Source: Actinoplanes palleronii (lineage in GTDB: Bacteria; Actinomycetota; Actinomycetes; Mycobacteriales; Micromonosporaceae). From it: a DNA stretch of 64,000 bases. The translations under genes and the position numbers were made by a program. Below are positions 55,404-63,148 of this stretch, piece by piece. The notes under the pieces were generated by a model. That model ran no database searches. It saw only the letters and a program-made list of their open reading frames with translations, and was not told where the DNA came from. The stretch is from positions 248,001-312,000 of the forward strand of contig NZ_BOMS01000014.1 of NCBI RefSeq assembly GCF_016862315.1, read 5' to 3'. Every line of letters begins with the position of its first letter. Position 1 is the stretch's first letter.

Positions 55404-57113
55404 TCAGCGTGACAGGTTCGCGATGGTGTCGATCTCCGCAGCCGGCACGACCTCCTGGTACGCCCGCACGTCGGCGATCGCGCCGGCGAAGCGGTCGGTC
55501 CAGGCGCCGTCGTACCAGGAGCGGGCGACCTGCACCGGGCCGGTGGCGTTCCAGGACTGCGGGTGCGCGACGGTGTCCTCGGCGGTGCCGTCGACGTAGA
55601 GGGTGATCTGCCGCGCGCCGGCGTCGTAGACCGCGGCCAGGTGGGTCCAGGCGCCGACCACCGGTTTGGTGGTCGAGGACGGGCCGTCCACCACCGGCGA
55701 CGCGACGTCGGTGCGCGGCATGATCAGCCGCCAGGAGTCGGTCCGCTTCTCGTACTTGAGGATGAAACCGCTGCTCGTCGAGCCGGGCTGGGACAGCACG
55801 CCGTGCGTGGCGTCGGTGTCGGTCAGGAAGACCCGGGCCATCACGGTGAAACTCTGGTCGGTGCGGACCGCGGGCGCGGAGCCGGAGGCGTAACTGCCGG
55901 CGGTGTCCGCGGTCAGCCGCAGCGCGGTGGGTACGACCGTGCGCCAGCCCGCGCCGGCGCTCAGCGTGGCGGTGTCACTGCCGGCGGCGTCGCAGCCGAC
56001 AGTGCCGGTGCCCTCGTCGAACGGCCACCACAGGGTGGCCGGGCGGCTTCCGTCGGCGACCTCGGTGGTGGCCGGCGGGCAGGTCGGGGTGACGGCCGCG
56101 CCGCCGGTTCCGGTGGCGGGCGCGGTGGCGGGCAGCGCACTGGGCGTTTCGGTGCCACCCGAGGCGAGGTGGACCGCGCCGACGGCGCCGGCGACCGCCA
56201 CGACCAGCCCGACGGCGGTGAGGCCGGCGCGGCGGCGGCCGGTGGCCGGGCGCTTCCGGGCGTACAGAAGCGGATTCTCCTGGGTCGGCGCGCGATGCGT
56301 CGCGGTCGGGACCGTGAGGCGGGCGGACGTCGCGGACGGCGCGGTGAGAGCCGGGTAGGCGCCCGAGGGCGCGGTCAGCGCGGGGTAGGCGCCGGACGGG
56401 GCGGACAGCGCGGGTTGCTGCAGGCGGGCGGCGATGTCGCGGAGACGGTACGCGAACTCGGCGGCCGACGCCGGCACCTGCCCGTCGGCGAGCAACCTGA
56501 TCAGGCCCGGTACGGCGGCCAGCCCGGGATACCGGGCCAGCTCCGGTGTCGTGGTGCCGGGCCGGCCGGTCAGCAGGTGCACCAGCAGCACGGCCAGCGC
56601 GGACACGTCGGCACGCGGCGACTGCTCGGCCGCGGCGAGGGCGAAACCGGTCAGCATCGGTTGCCCGTCCGCGGCCAGCAGCACGTGGTCGGCATCCAGT
56701 CGCCCGTGCGTCACCGGTGTCGCATGCGCCCAGGCCAGCGCGTCGGCCAGCACCGCGGCCAGGGCGAGCGCCCGTTCGGGCGGGAACGGGCCGGACCGCA
56801 ACGCGTCGGCCAGGGTGCCGCCCCGGACCAGGTCGGTGGCCAGCCAGGCGCGACCAGTAGCGGTCACTCCGCCGGAACGCACCCCGACGATGCCCGGGTG
56901 GGCGCCGAGCCGGGCGGCCGACTCGTACCGATCGGCGAAGTCGGCCTCCTGGCGGCGGCCGGACACGTAGCCGTGGAAGATCCGCAGCACCACCCACTCC
57001 TGGGCGTGCTCCTCCCAGGCCTGGAAGACGTCCGCCTCGGCACCCGCGCCGATCCGGCGCAGCCGGGTGTAGCCGGCCGGAGTGTCGATCCCCGGTCCGC
57101 GCGCGCCATCCAC
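55404..57113 (-). CDS. Membrane pseudokinase with extracellular LamG-like domain
   Basis: A 569-residue membrane protein. Residues 15-240 have a protein-kinase fold (IGAGAEADVFQAW loop), but the catalytic Lys is Arg (EWVVLRIF), the HRDLKPEN loop reads HGRLDADHV, and the DFG motif reads TGF. A Pro/Ala/Ser linker with repeated APSGAYPALT follows, then one membrane helix (about 300-322). The outer part (about 365-565) is a LamG/concanavalin-like domain with WWPFDEGTGTVG, SFTVMARVFLTD and TLYVDGTAEDTV. It looks like a receptor without kinase activity. GTG start with GGGAGG 9 bases upstream. No partner is known. Confidence 0.85.
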   Translation of the reverse strand: MDGARGPGIDTPAGYTRLRRIGAGAEADVFQAWEEHAQEWVVLRIFHGYVSGRRQEADFADRYESAARLGAHPGIVGVRSGGVTATGRAWLATDLVRGGTLADALRSGPFPPERALALAAVLADALAWAHATPVTHGRLDADHVLLAADGQPMLTGFALAAAEQSPRADVSALAVLLVHLLTGRPGTTTPELARYPGLAAVPGLIRLLADGQVPASAAEFAYRLRDIAARLQQPALSAPSGAYPALTAPSGAYPALTAPSATSARLTVPTATHRAPTQENPLLYARKRPATGRRRAGLTAVGLVVAVAGAVGAVHLASGGTETPSALPATAPATGTGGAAVTPTCPPATTEVADGSRPATLWWPFDEGTGTVGCDAAGSDTATLSAGAGWRTVVPTALRLTADTAGSYASGSAPAVRTDQSFTVMARVFLTDTDATHGVLSQPGSTSSGFILKYEKRTDSWRLIMPRTDVASPVVDGPSSTTKPVVGAWTHLAAVYDAGARQITLYVDGTAEDTVAHPQSWNATGPVQVARSWYDGAWTDRFAGAIADVRAYQEVVPAAEIDTIANLSR

Positions 57114-57234
57114 CTTCGCCGGCCTCCCTCGGTCCCGCCGGGGACGGGCCCCAGGCTCCCACGAGGTAACGCGACGAACAGCGGTCCGGCCAACCCCCGT
57201 CCGGCCACTTCAAGATCACCGAACGGGGCTGTTG

Positions 57235-58098
57235 TCAGACCTTCCGCAGGCCCTTGAGCAGCGCGATGTCGGCCGCGTGACCCTCGTGCTCGACCGACGG
57301 GGTCTCCACGATGATCGGCACCCCGGCGGTGGCCGGGTGCTGGAACAGCTCGGCGAACGGCGCCGAACCGATCTTGCCGGCGCCGATCGTCTCGTGCCGG
57401 TCCCGGGTCGACCCGCAGTCGTCCTTCGAGTCGTTCGCGTGGATCAGCTGCAACCGGCCCGGGCCGGCCGCGGTGACCAGCGCGTCGAGCGTCGCGGTCA
57501 TCCCGCCCGGGGTGGCCAGGTCGTGACCGGCCGCCCAGGCGTGGCAGGTGTCGAAGCAGACGCCCAGCCAGGGGTGCCCGTCGACGGCGGCCAGGTAGGC
57601 CTCCAGATCCTGGACCTTGGAGGCCAGGCTGCGGCCACCCCCGGCGCTCGGCTCGACCAGCAGCCGCGGCAGACCCTCGGCGGCGGCCGTCTCGAGCAGC
57701 GGCAGCAGCTGCTCGTGCAGCTGGTGCATGGCCTTCTCGGCGTGCGCCTCGTCGACCGAGCTGCCGGCGTGGTAGACCACCGCGGTCGCGCCGATCGCCT
57801 TGCCCCGCCGCAGCGCGTGCTCCAGCGTGGCGATCGAGCGCTCCACCGTCAGCTCGGTCGGCGAACCGAGGTTCACCAGCAGCGACGCGTGGATGTAGGC
57901 GGGCATCTCGCGCTCGCCGATGCCGTCGCGGAACAGCACGTCCTGCTTCGGGTCACCGGCCGGCAGCGCCCAGCCACGCGAGTTGGACACGTACACCTGC
58001 AGCGTTTCCGAGCCCGCCGCGTCGACGTACGGGAGGGCGGCCTTGGCCAGCCCACCCGACGTCTTCGTGTGCGACCCGATCCGGCGGTCTAGAAGCAC
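57235..58098 (-). CDS. nfo: Deoxyribonuclease IV (AP endonuclease, Nfo family)
   Basis: A 287-residue zinc endonuclease for abasic sites in base-excision repair, of the xylose isomerase-like TIM barrel. Zinc ligand segments seen: VYHAGSSVDEA (His), LLVEPSAGGGRSLAS (Glu), VCFDTCHAWAAGHDLAT (Asp, His), LIHANDSKDDCGSTRDRHETIGAG (Asp, His), IIVETPS (Glu). The start is a GTG that overlaps the end of pknL by 10 bases; no stronger start lies nearby. It is therefore the last gene of the pknL transcript. Confidence 0.93.
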   Translation of the reverse strand: MLLDRRIGSHTKTSGGLAKAALPYVDAAGSETLQVYVSNSRGWALPAGDPKQDVLFRDGIGEREMPAYIHASLLVNLGSPTELTVERSIATLEHALRRGKAIGATAVVYHAGSSVDEAHAEKAMHQLHEQLLPLLETAAAEGLPRLLVEPSAGGGRSLASKVQDLEAYLAAVDGHPWLGVCFDTCHAWAAGHDLATPGGMTATLDALVTAAGPGRLQLIHANDSKDDCGSTRDRHETIGAGKIGSAPFAELFQHPATAGVPIIVETPSVEHEGHAADIALLKGLRKV

Positions 58099-60095
58099 TG
58101 CAACTGCACCGGTGACTGCGGGGCGACCTGCGCGTTCGGCTGCGGGTTCTGCGCGAACACGGTGCCGTTCGGGTTGAGGCCGCCGATCTGCACGGTCAGG
58201 CCGGCGCCCTCCAGCGTGGCCTTCGCCTGCTGGCACGGCTGCTGGGTCACGGCGGGCACGGTGACCAGCGGCGGGCCCTTGCTGATGTCGAGGGTGATCT
58301 CGGCGTTCTTCTCCACCCCGGAGCCCGGTTTCGGCGTCTGGGCGAGCACCTGGTCGGTCGGCTGGTCGCTGTCCTTCGAGCGTTCCAGCGCGGTCAGACC
58401 GAGCGCCTGCAGCTTGCCGCGGGCCTCGTTGATGTTCAACCCGACCAGGTTGGGCACGGTGATCGGCGCGCGACCCTTGCTCAGCACCACGGTGACCGTG
58501 TCGCCGGGCTTGAGCTCGGTGCCGGCCTTCGGGCTGGTGGAGATCACCACGCCTTCCGGCACGGTGTCGCTGTACTGGCCCTTGCCTTCCTTGTATTTCA
58601 GGTTGAGCTCTTCGAGGGAGCCCTTGGCGTTCGCCGCCTCCTGGCCGCCCAGGTCCGGGACCGCGTGCACCTCGGGACCGAGGGACAGGATCAGGGTCAG
58701 CGTCTCGCCCTTCACCACGCTCTCGCCGGGCGCCGGGTTCTGGCTGACCACCGAGTCCTTGGCGACCGTGTCGCTGTAGGCGCCCGCGTCGGCGTAGAGG
58801 ACACCGAAGCCGGCGTCCTTGGCGGTCGCCTCGGCCTGCGCCTTGGGCAGGTTCACCAGGCTCGGCGCGTCGGTGTACCGGCCCAGGGTCAGCCACCAGG
58901 TGCTGCCCAGCACGACCACGGCCATCAGCGCGATCAGCGCGGTCAGGGTGACCCGGCGCCGGTCGGCGAAGAAGCCCTCCCGGCGGGGTTCGGGCATGGA
59001 CCGCCCGTACGACGTGGGCCGCGCGCCACCACCCTGCTCGGGCAGCCGCGCCCAGGACGGGCGCTGGCCGGCGCCGTGCTGCTGATAACCACCGGGGACC
59101 GGCGGGACCAGCGCGGTGGCGTCCGCGGACGGCACGGTGGGGACGATCGTGGTGGCGTCGGTGACGCCGGGCCGGCCGGGGACCGGGCGCAGCAGCGCGG
59201 TCTCCACGTTGGCCGCGGTGCCCAGGGTGTCGCGGACCGCCTGGACCTCGGTGAGCAGCCGGCCGGCGTCGGTCGGGCGCTCGCTCGGGTTGCGGCGGGT
59301 GGCCCGGGCGACCAGGTCGTCGAGGGCCCGCGGCAGGCCGGGGGTGAGCGACGACGGGGCCGGCACGTCGTTGTCGACGTGCTGCCAGGCGACCTCGACC
59401 GGGTCCTTAGCGTCGTACGGCACCCGGCCGGTGAGCATCTCGAAGAGCACGATGCCGGCCGAGTAGACGTCGGTGCGCGCGTCGGCCTGGCCGGCCTGCA
59501 CCAGCTCCGGCGCGACATACGCCACGGTCGCCATCAGCTGGCCGGACTCGTCGACGGTGCTCGCCTCGATGGCCCGCGCCAGACCGAAGTCGGCGACCTT
59601 GACCACCGCGTCCACCAGGTCGCTGGTGCCGCCGCTGGGCGCCTCGGCGACCAGCACGTTCTCCGGCTTGACGTCGCGGTGGACCAGCCCGGCGCGGTGC
59701 GCGGCGGCGATCGCGGCGAGCATCTGCTCGAGGATCGCCAGCGCCTCCACCGGACTCAGCCGCTTGCGCTGGGCCAGCAGGTCACGCAGGGTGCGGCCCT
59801 GCACGAACTCCATCACCAGGTAGGGCAGGCCCTCGTGACGACCCTGGTCGTAAACGGCCACGACGTTCGGGTGGGTCAGCCGGGCGATCGTCTTCGCCTC
59901 GTCGGTGAACCGGTCGACGAAGTGGACGTTCGTAGCCTGGGAGGGGTGGATGATCTTCAGTGCGACGGGACGCCCGAGTCGCTCGTCGGTGGCCCGGTAC
60001 ACCGTTGCCATGCCACCACGGGCCACGCGACCGGTGATCCGGTAGCGCCCGTCAATCGTTGTGCCGATCAACGTATCGGCGACTGTGGTGTCCAT
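58089..60095 (-). CDS. pknL: Ser/Thr protein kinase with four PASTA domains (PknL-type position)
   Basis: A 668-residue receptor kinase. The kinase domain (about 17-275) is intact: GRVARGGMATVY, ALKII, HRDVKPENVL, VADFGLAR, VAYVAPE and TDVYSAGIVLFEML. A linker leads to a membrane helix (about 383-403). The outside part has four PASTA repeats (about 410-475, 478-545, 546-615, 616-668), domains that bind muropeptides or lipid II. M. tuberculosis PknL lacks PASTA domains, from memory, but the place next to the Rv2175c-type gene is the same. Nfo overlaps its 3' end. Confidence 0.93.
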   Translation of the reverse strand: MDTTVADTLIGTTIDGRYRITGRVARGGMATVYRATDERLGRPVALKIIHPSQATNVHFVDRFTDEAKTIARLTHPNVVAVYDQGRHEGLPYLVMEFVQGRTLRDLLAQRKRLSPVEALAILEQMLAAIAAAHRAGLVHRDVKPENVLVAEAPSGGTSDLVDAVVKVADFGLARAIEASTVDESGQLMATVAYVAPELVQAGQADARTDVYSAGIVLFEMLTGRVPYDAKDPVEVAWQHVDNDVPAPSSLTPGLPRALDDLVARATRRNPSERPTDAGRLLTEVQAVRDTLGTAANVETALLRPVPGRPGVTDATTIVPTVPSADATALVPPVPGGYQQHGAGQRPSWARLPEQGGGARPTSYGRSMPEPRREGFFADRRRVTLTALIALMAVVVLGSTWWLTLGRYTDAPSLVNLPKAQAEATAKDAGFGVLYADAGAYSDTVAKDSVVSQNPAPGESVVKGETLTLILSLGPEVHAVPDLGGQEAANAKGSLEELNLKYKEGKGQYSDTVPEGVVISTSPKAGTELKPGDTVTVVLSKGRAPITVPNLVGLNINEARGKLQALGLTALERSKDSDQPTDQVLAQTPKPGSGVEKNAEITLDISKGPPLVTVPAVTQQPCQQAKATLEGAGLTVQIGGLNPNGTVFAQNPQPNAQVAPQSPVQLQCF

Positions 60096-60218
60096 CGGCG
60101 TGAAGTGTATGTGTCTTTCCGGTGGGGGTGACCCAGGATGTCACAGCTGAGTCCAAACGGGTACCTGAACGGTGATGACCTGCACCGATTCGCCGAGGGT
60201 CGGTCCCACATTCCGGTT

Positions 60219-60962
60219 TTATCCGGCCCGCTGCCATTGCCGGTGACGGTGTCGTCGCTCACCGGGTGCGTTGTCGGGGGTGTCGTCCGGCCCGGGATCG
60301 GCCGATGCGCTGGGCTCCGCGGGCGAGGTGGAGCCGCTCGGCGCCGGGCTGCCCGGGTCCGGGTCGCTGCCGGCCGGGGACGGCGCGGTCGGCGTGGGCA
60401 CCGGCGGGGTGACGCAGTCACACGGGGGAGTGGTCGTCCTCGGTTGCGGGGGAGCGGCGGGGGCGGTGGTCCGGTGCGCGGCGGGCCGGGGCGCGGTGGT
60501 CCGCGGGCCGGCGGGTGATCCCATCCGCGAGGTGGGCCCGCCGGTCGCCGGGGTGACCGGCGGGGCTTCGGCGGTGGTTTTTGTCGTCTTTTTCACGGCG
60601 GCCGGGGTGGGTGCCGTGGTGGGTGCCTCGTCCGCTTCCGGCTCGGCGGGCGCGGCGGCCACGGCCGGCGGCTCGTCGGTGAAGGCCGCGCTCAGGCTGC
60701 GGGTGACCACGAGGTACGACCCGATCGCGCCGACCAGCGCCACGAGACAGAACGCCGTAACCGCGACAAATCGCCGTGGTGGCCGGGCGTCCGTCTCCGG
60801 TGGCACGGTGCGCCACTCCATCAGCGAGCCGGGGAACGTGCTCAGCCCGGTCGAGGTGACGTCCGGCCCGTCGGTGTGTTCGGCCGGGCGCCGGCCCAGG
60901 TCGTACTTGACCGAACGCCAGGCACCGCGCAGCTCGGCGCGGATCCTTCGCCACAGGCTCAT
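60219..60962 (-). CDS. Single-pass membrane protein with Pro/Thr-rich outer region (unknown)
   Basis: A 247-residue protein. A basic N-terminus (SLWRRIRAELRGAWRSVKYDLGRR) and about 65 cytoplasmic residues are followed by one helix (about 68-90) and an outer Ala/Pro/Thr-rich region with an isolated CDC motif near 193. The ATG has GGAG 8 bases upstream. It lies between pknL and the divergent regulator gene, 123 bases from pknL on the same strand. Its Thr-rich parts are outside the membrane, so it is not an obvious kinase substrate. Family not recognised. Confidence 0.78.
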   Translation of the reverse strand: MSLWRRIRAELRGAWRSVKYDLGRRPAEHTDGPDVTSTGLSTFPGSLMEWRTVPPETDARPPRRFVAVTAFCLVALVGAIGSYLVVTRSLSAAFTDEPPAVAAAPAEPEADEAPTTAPTPAAVKKTTKTTAEAPPVTPATGGPTSRMGSPAGPRTTAPRPAAHRTTAPAAPPQPRTTTPPCDCVTPPVPTPTAPSPAGSDPDPGSPAPSGSTSPAEPSASADPGPDDTPDNAPGERRHRHRQWQRAG

Positions 60963-60999
60963 CAACTGTTCTCCGTTCTGGTCTGGCACGCTGTACGGC

Positions 61000-61350
61000 G
61001 TGAGCGAACCTGTCATCACCGAACCGACCGGATGGATCAACCTGCCGGACGTGTCCGAGAAGCTCGGCGTCTCGATCAGCAAGGTGCACCAGATGATCAA
61101 GGACGGTGACCTGCTGTCCGTGCGCCGTGACGGGATCCGTCTGGTGCCCGAGGAGCTGGTCGCCAACGACACCGTCCGGCAGCATCTGCCCGGTGTGCTG
61201 ACCGTGCTCCGCGACGCCGGGTACAACGACGAAGAGGCGTTCCGGTGGCTGTACGCGGCCGACCCGGAGGTCGGCGGCAGCGCGGCGGCCGCGCTCGGCA
61301 CCTGGCAGGCCCGTGAGGTCAAGCGGCGCGCGCAGGCGCTGGGTTTCTGA
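61000..61350 (+). CDS. Winged-helix/HTH DNA-binding protein (Rv2175c family)
   Basis: A 116-residue protein matching Rv2175c, a DNA-binding protein that M. tuberculosis PknL phosphorylates near its N-terminus. Seen: GWINLPDVSEKLGVSISKVHQMIKDGDLLSVRR, a MerR/winged helix-like unit, and the family C-terminal part GVLTVLRDAGYNDEEAFRWLY...AREVKRRAQALGF. Thr residues at positions 7 and 10 (VITEPT) are in the segment equivalent to the phosphosite. GTG start. It is the probable output of the nearby kinase. crtYc starts 4 bases after its stop, so carotenoid genes may share its promoter. Confidence 0.9.
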   Translation: MSEPVITEPTGWINLPDVSEKLGVSISKVHQMIKDGDLLSVRRDGIRLVPEELVANDTVRQHLPGVLTVLRDAGYNDEEAFRWLYAADPEVGGSAAAALGTWQAREVKRRAQALGF

Positions 61351-61354
61351 GCCG

Positions 61355-61681
61355 ATGCGGCATCTGGCGTACGTCGCCGTGCTCGCCGGATGCCTGGCCG
61401 GCGCCCTCTGGCTGGAGCCGATCCTGCGGGTCAACGTGCTCCGGCGGTGGCGCCGGCTGCTGCTGACCGTGCTGCCGGTGGCGGTCGTGTTCGTCCTCTG
61501 GGACCTGGCCGCGATCGCCGCCGGGCACTGGACCTTCGATCCGGCGCAGATCACCGGGATCTTCCTGGGTGGCGGCCTGCCGCTGGACGAGGTGCTGTTC
61601 TTCCTGGTCGTGCCGATTTGTGCCATTCTCGGCTTCGAGGCGGTGCGGGCGGTGCTGCGACGCCCGGCCGGCGACGAGTGA
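61355..61681 (+). CDS. crtYc: Lycopene cyclase subunit, CrtYc type
   Basis: A 108-residue membrane protein with three helices and the family motif PLDEVLFFLVVP near residue 78, where the acidic residues act in cyclisation. It forms one half of the heterodimeric actinobacterial lycopene cyclase, converting lycopene ends to beta rings. Its stop overlaps the GTG of the second subunit (GTGA). Length and helix count are as in other actinobacteria. Confidence 0.88.
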   Translation: MRHLAYVAVLAGCLAGALWLEPILRVNVLRRWRRLLLTVLPVAVVFVLWDLAAIAAGHWTFDPAQITGIFLGGGLPLDEVLFFLVVPICAILGFEAVRAVLRRPAGDE

Positions 61682-62037
61682 GTTACACCACGGCGGCGCT
61701 GCTCGGCGTCGTCGCCGCGGTGCTCGTCGACCTGCTGATCCTGCGGACCCGCCTGGTCACCCGCCGGGTGTTCTGGGCGACCTACCCGATCATCTTCACG
61801 TTCCAGCTGATCTCGAACGGCATCCTCACCGGCCGGAACATCGTCCGGTACGACCCGGACGCGATCATCGGCTGGCGGCTGGTCTACGCGCCGGTCGAGG
61901 ACCTGCTGTTCGGGTTCGCGCTGGTGCTGCTCACGCTGTCGATCTGGGTGGCGCTGGGCCGGCGCGGCATCCAGCGCACCCCGGCGGCTGGTGAGGGCAG
62001 CCGGCTGCTGAAGAGACTCAGACGGAACGGCGGGTAG
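61678..62037 (+). CDS. crtYd: Lycopene cyclase subunit, CrtYd type
   Basis: A 119-residue membrane protein, partner of CrtYc. It has three helices and the family motifs FQLISNGILTGRNIVRYDP and APVEDLLFGFALVLLTLSIWV, the latter with the catalytic acidic pair. GTG start inside the crtYc stop. Its 3' end overlaps the converging prenyl synthase gene by 20 bases. No phytoene synthase or desaturase is in the window. Confidence 0.88.
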   Translation: MSYTTAALLGVVAAVLVDLLILRTRLVTRRVFWATYPIIFTFQLISNGILTGRNIVRYDPDAIIGWRLVYAPVEDLLFGFALVLLTLSIWVALGRRGIQRTPAAGEGSRLLKRLRRNGG

Positions 62038-63088
62038 CCGCGTCGGCGAGCCGCCGCAGCGCGTCCCGCGCCTCCTCGTCGATCGGCGCCGCGGCCAGCG
62101 CGGCCAGCGACCCGGTCATCAGCTCGTCGATGCGCGCCTCGGTCGCCGCCAGGGCCCCGCTGTCCCGGATCAGCACGCGCAGCCGCTCCACCCCGGCGTC
62201 GTCCAGCGCCGGATCGCCGAGCGCCACGTCCAGCTCGGCCCGATCGGCCTCGCCGAGCGCGCCGAACGCGGAGGCCACCAGGTACGTCCGCTTGCCCTCC
62301 CGCAGGTCGTCCCCGGCCGGCTTGCCGGTCTGCGCCGGGTCGCCGAACACCCCGAGTACGTCGTCGCGCAGCTGGAACGCCTCGCCCAGCGGCAGCCCGA
62401 ACCCGGTGTACGCGTCCGGCACCTCCGGACCGGCCCCGGCCAGTGCCGCGCCGAGCAGCAGCGGCCGCTCGACGGTGTACTTCGCCGACTTGTACCGGGC
62501 GACCTTGCCGGCCCGCTCCAGCGAGGTGTCCCCGGTCGCCTGGGTGAGCACGTCCAGGTACTGACCGACGGTCACCTCGGTGCGCATGTCGTCGAAGACC
62601 GGCCGGGCCCGCGCCAGATCGGCCCACGGCATCCCGGAGCGGTGCAGCAGCTCGTCCGACCAGACCAGCGCCAGGTCGCCGAGCAGCACCGCGGCGCAGT
62701 CGCCGAACCCGGCCGCGCTGCCCCGCCAGCCCGCGCCGGCGTGCAGCTTCTCGAACCGGCGGTGCACCGACGGCTCCCCGCGCCGGGTGTCCGACCGGTC
62801 CATCAGGTCGTCGTGGATCAGCGCGCTGGCCTGCACCAGCTCCAGCGCCGCGACCGCCGCGACGACCTCCTCCGAGTCGGTGCCGCCGGCACCGCGGAAA
62901 CCCCAGTACGCGAACGCCGGCCGCAGCCGCTTCCCGCCGCCCAGCACGAACTCGGACACCGTGCCGGACATGTCGGCCAGCGCCGGATCGATCGCCAGCA
63001 GCCGGTCGCGCTGCCCGGCCAGGAACACGGTCAGCGCCTTGTCGACACGCGGCCGCAGCCCGGCCAGTTCGAGCGGGGAGTTCGTCAC
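62018..63088 (-). CDS. idsA: Polyprenyl (geranylgeranyl) diphosphate synthase
   Basis: A 356-residue trans-prenyl synthase. Seen: GGGKRLRPAFAYWGFR, the first Asp-rich motif LIHDDLMDRSDTRRGEPSVH, and the second in FQLRDDVLGVFGDPAQTGKPAGDDLREGKRT. Residues before the first motif (QASALIHDD) do not include bulky aromatic side chains at the chain-length gate, which fits a C20 product. Position matches Rv2173 (idsA2). GGPP could feed the carotenoids made with CrtYc/Yd. GTG start. Confidence 0.92.
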   Translation of the reverse strand: MTNSPLELAGLRPRVDKALTVFLAGQRDRLLAIDPALADMSGTVSEFVLGGGKRLRPAFAYWGFRGAGGTDSEEVVAAVAALELVQASALIHDDLMDRSDTRRGEPSVHRRFEKLHAGAGWRGSAAGFGDCAAVLLGDLALVWSDELLHRSGMPWADLARARPVFDDMRTEVTVGQYLDVLTQATGDTSLERAGKVARYKSAKYTVERPLLLGAALAGAGPEVPDAYTGFGLPLGEAFQLRDDVLGVFGDPAQTGKPAGDDLREGKRTYLVASAFGALGEADRAELDVALGDPALDDAGVERLRVLIRDSGALAATEARIDELMTGSLAALAAAPIDEEARDALRRLADAATRRSV

Positions 63089-63136
63089 ACCCGCGACGCT
63101 ACTTGTTCGAGAAGGTCGGCCCGCAGACCGGCCCGG

Positions 63137-63142
63137 TAGAGT
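63137..63142 (+). promoter_or_regulatory. Putative -10 of leaderless metF
   Basis: TAGAGT ends exactly 6 bases before GTG 63149 and there is no ribosome site. Confidence 0.5.
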
Positions 63143-63148
63143 TCCGGT

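Noticed and set aside
53984..55606. Plus-strand frame of 540 codons overlapping the second TIG gene
   Set aside because: Out-of-frame reading of the TIG gene; no signal peptide or domain, and it runs through the terminator.
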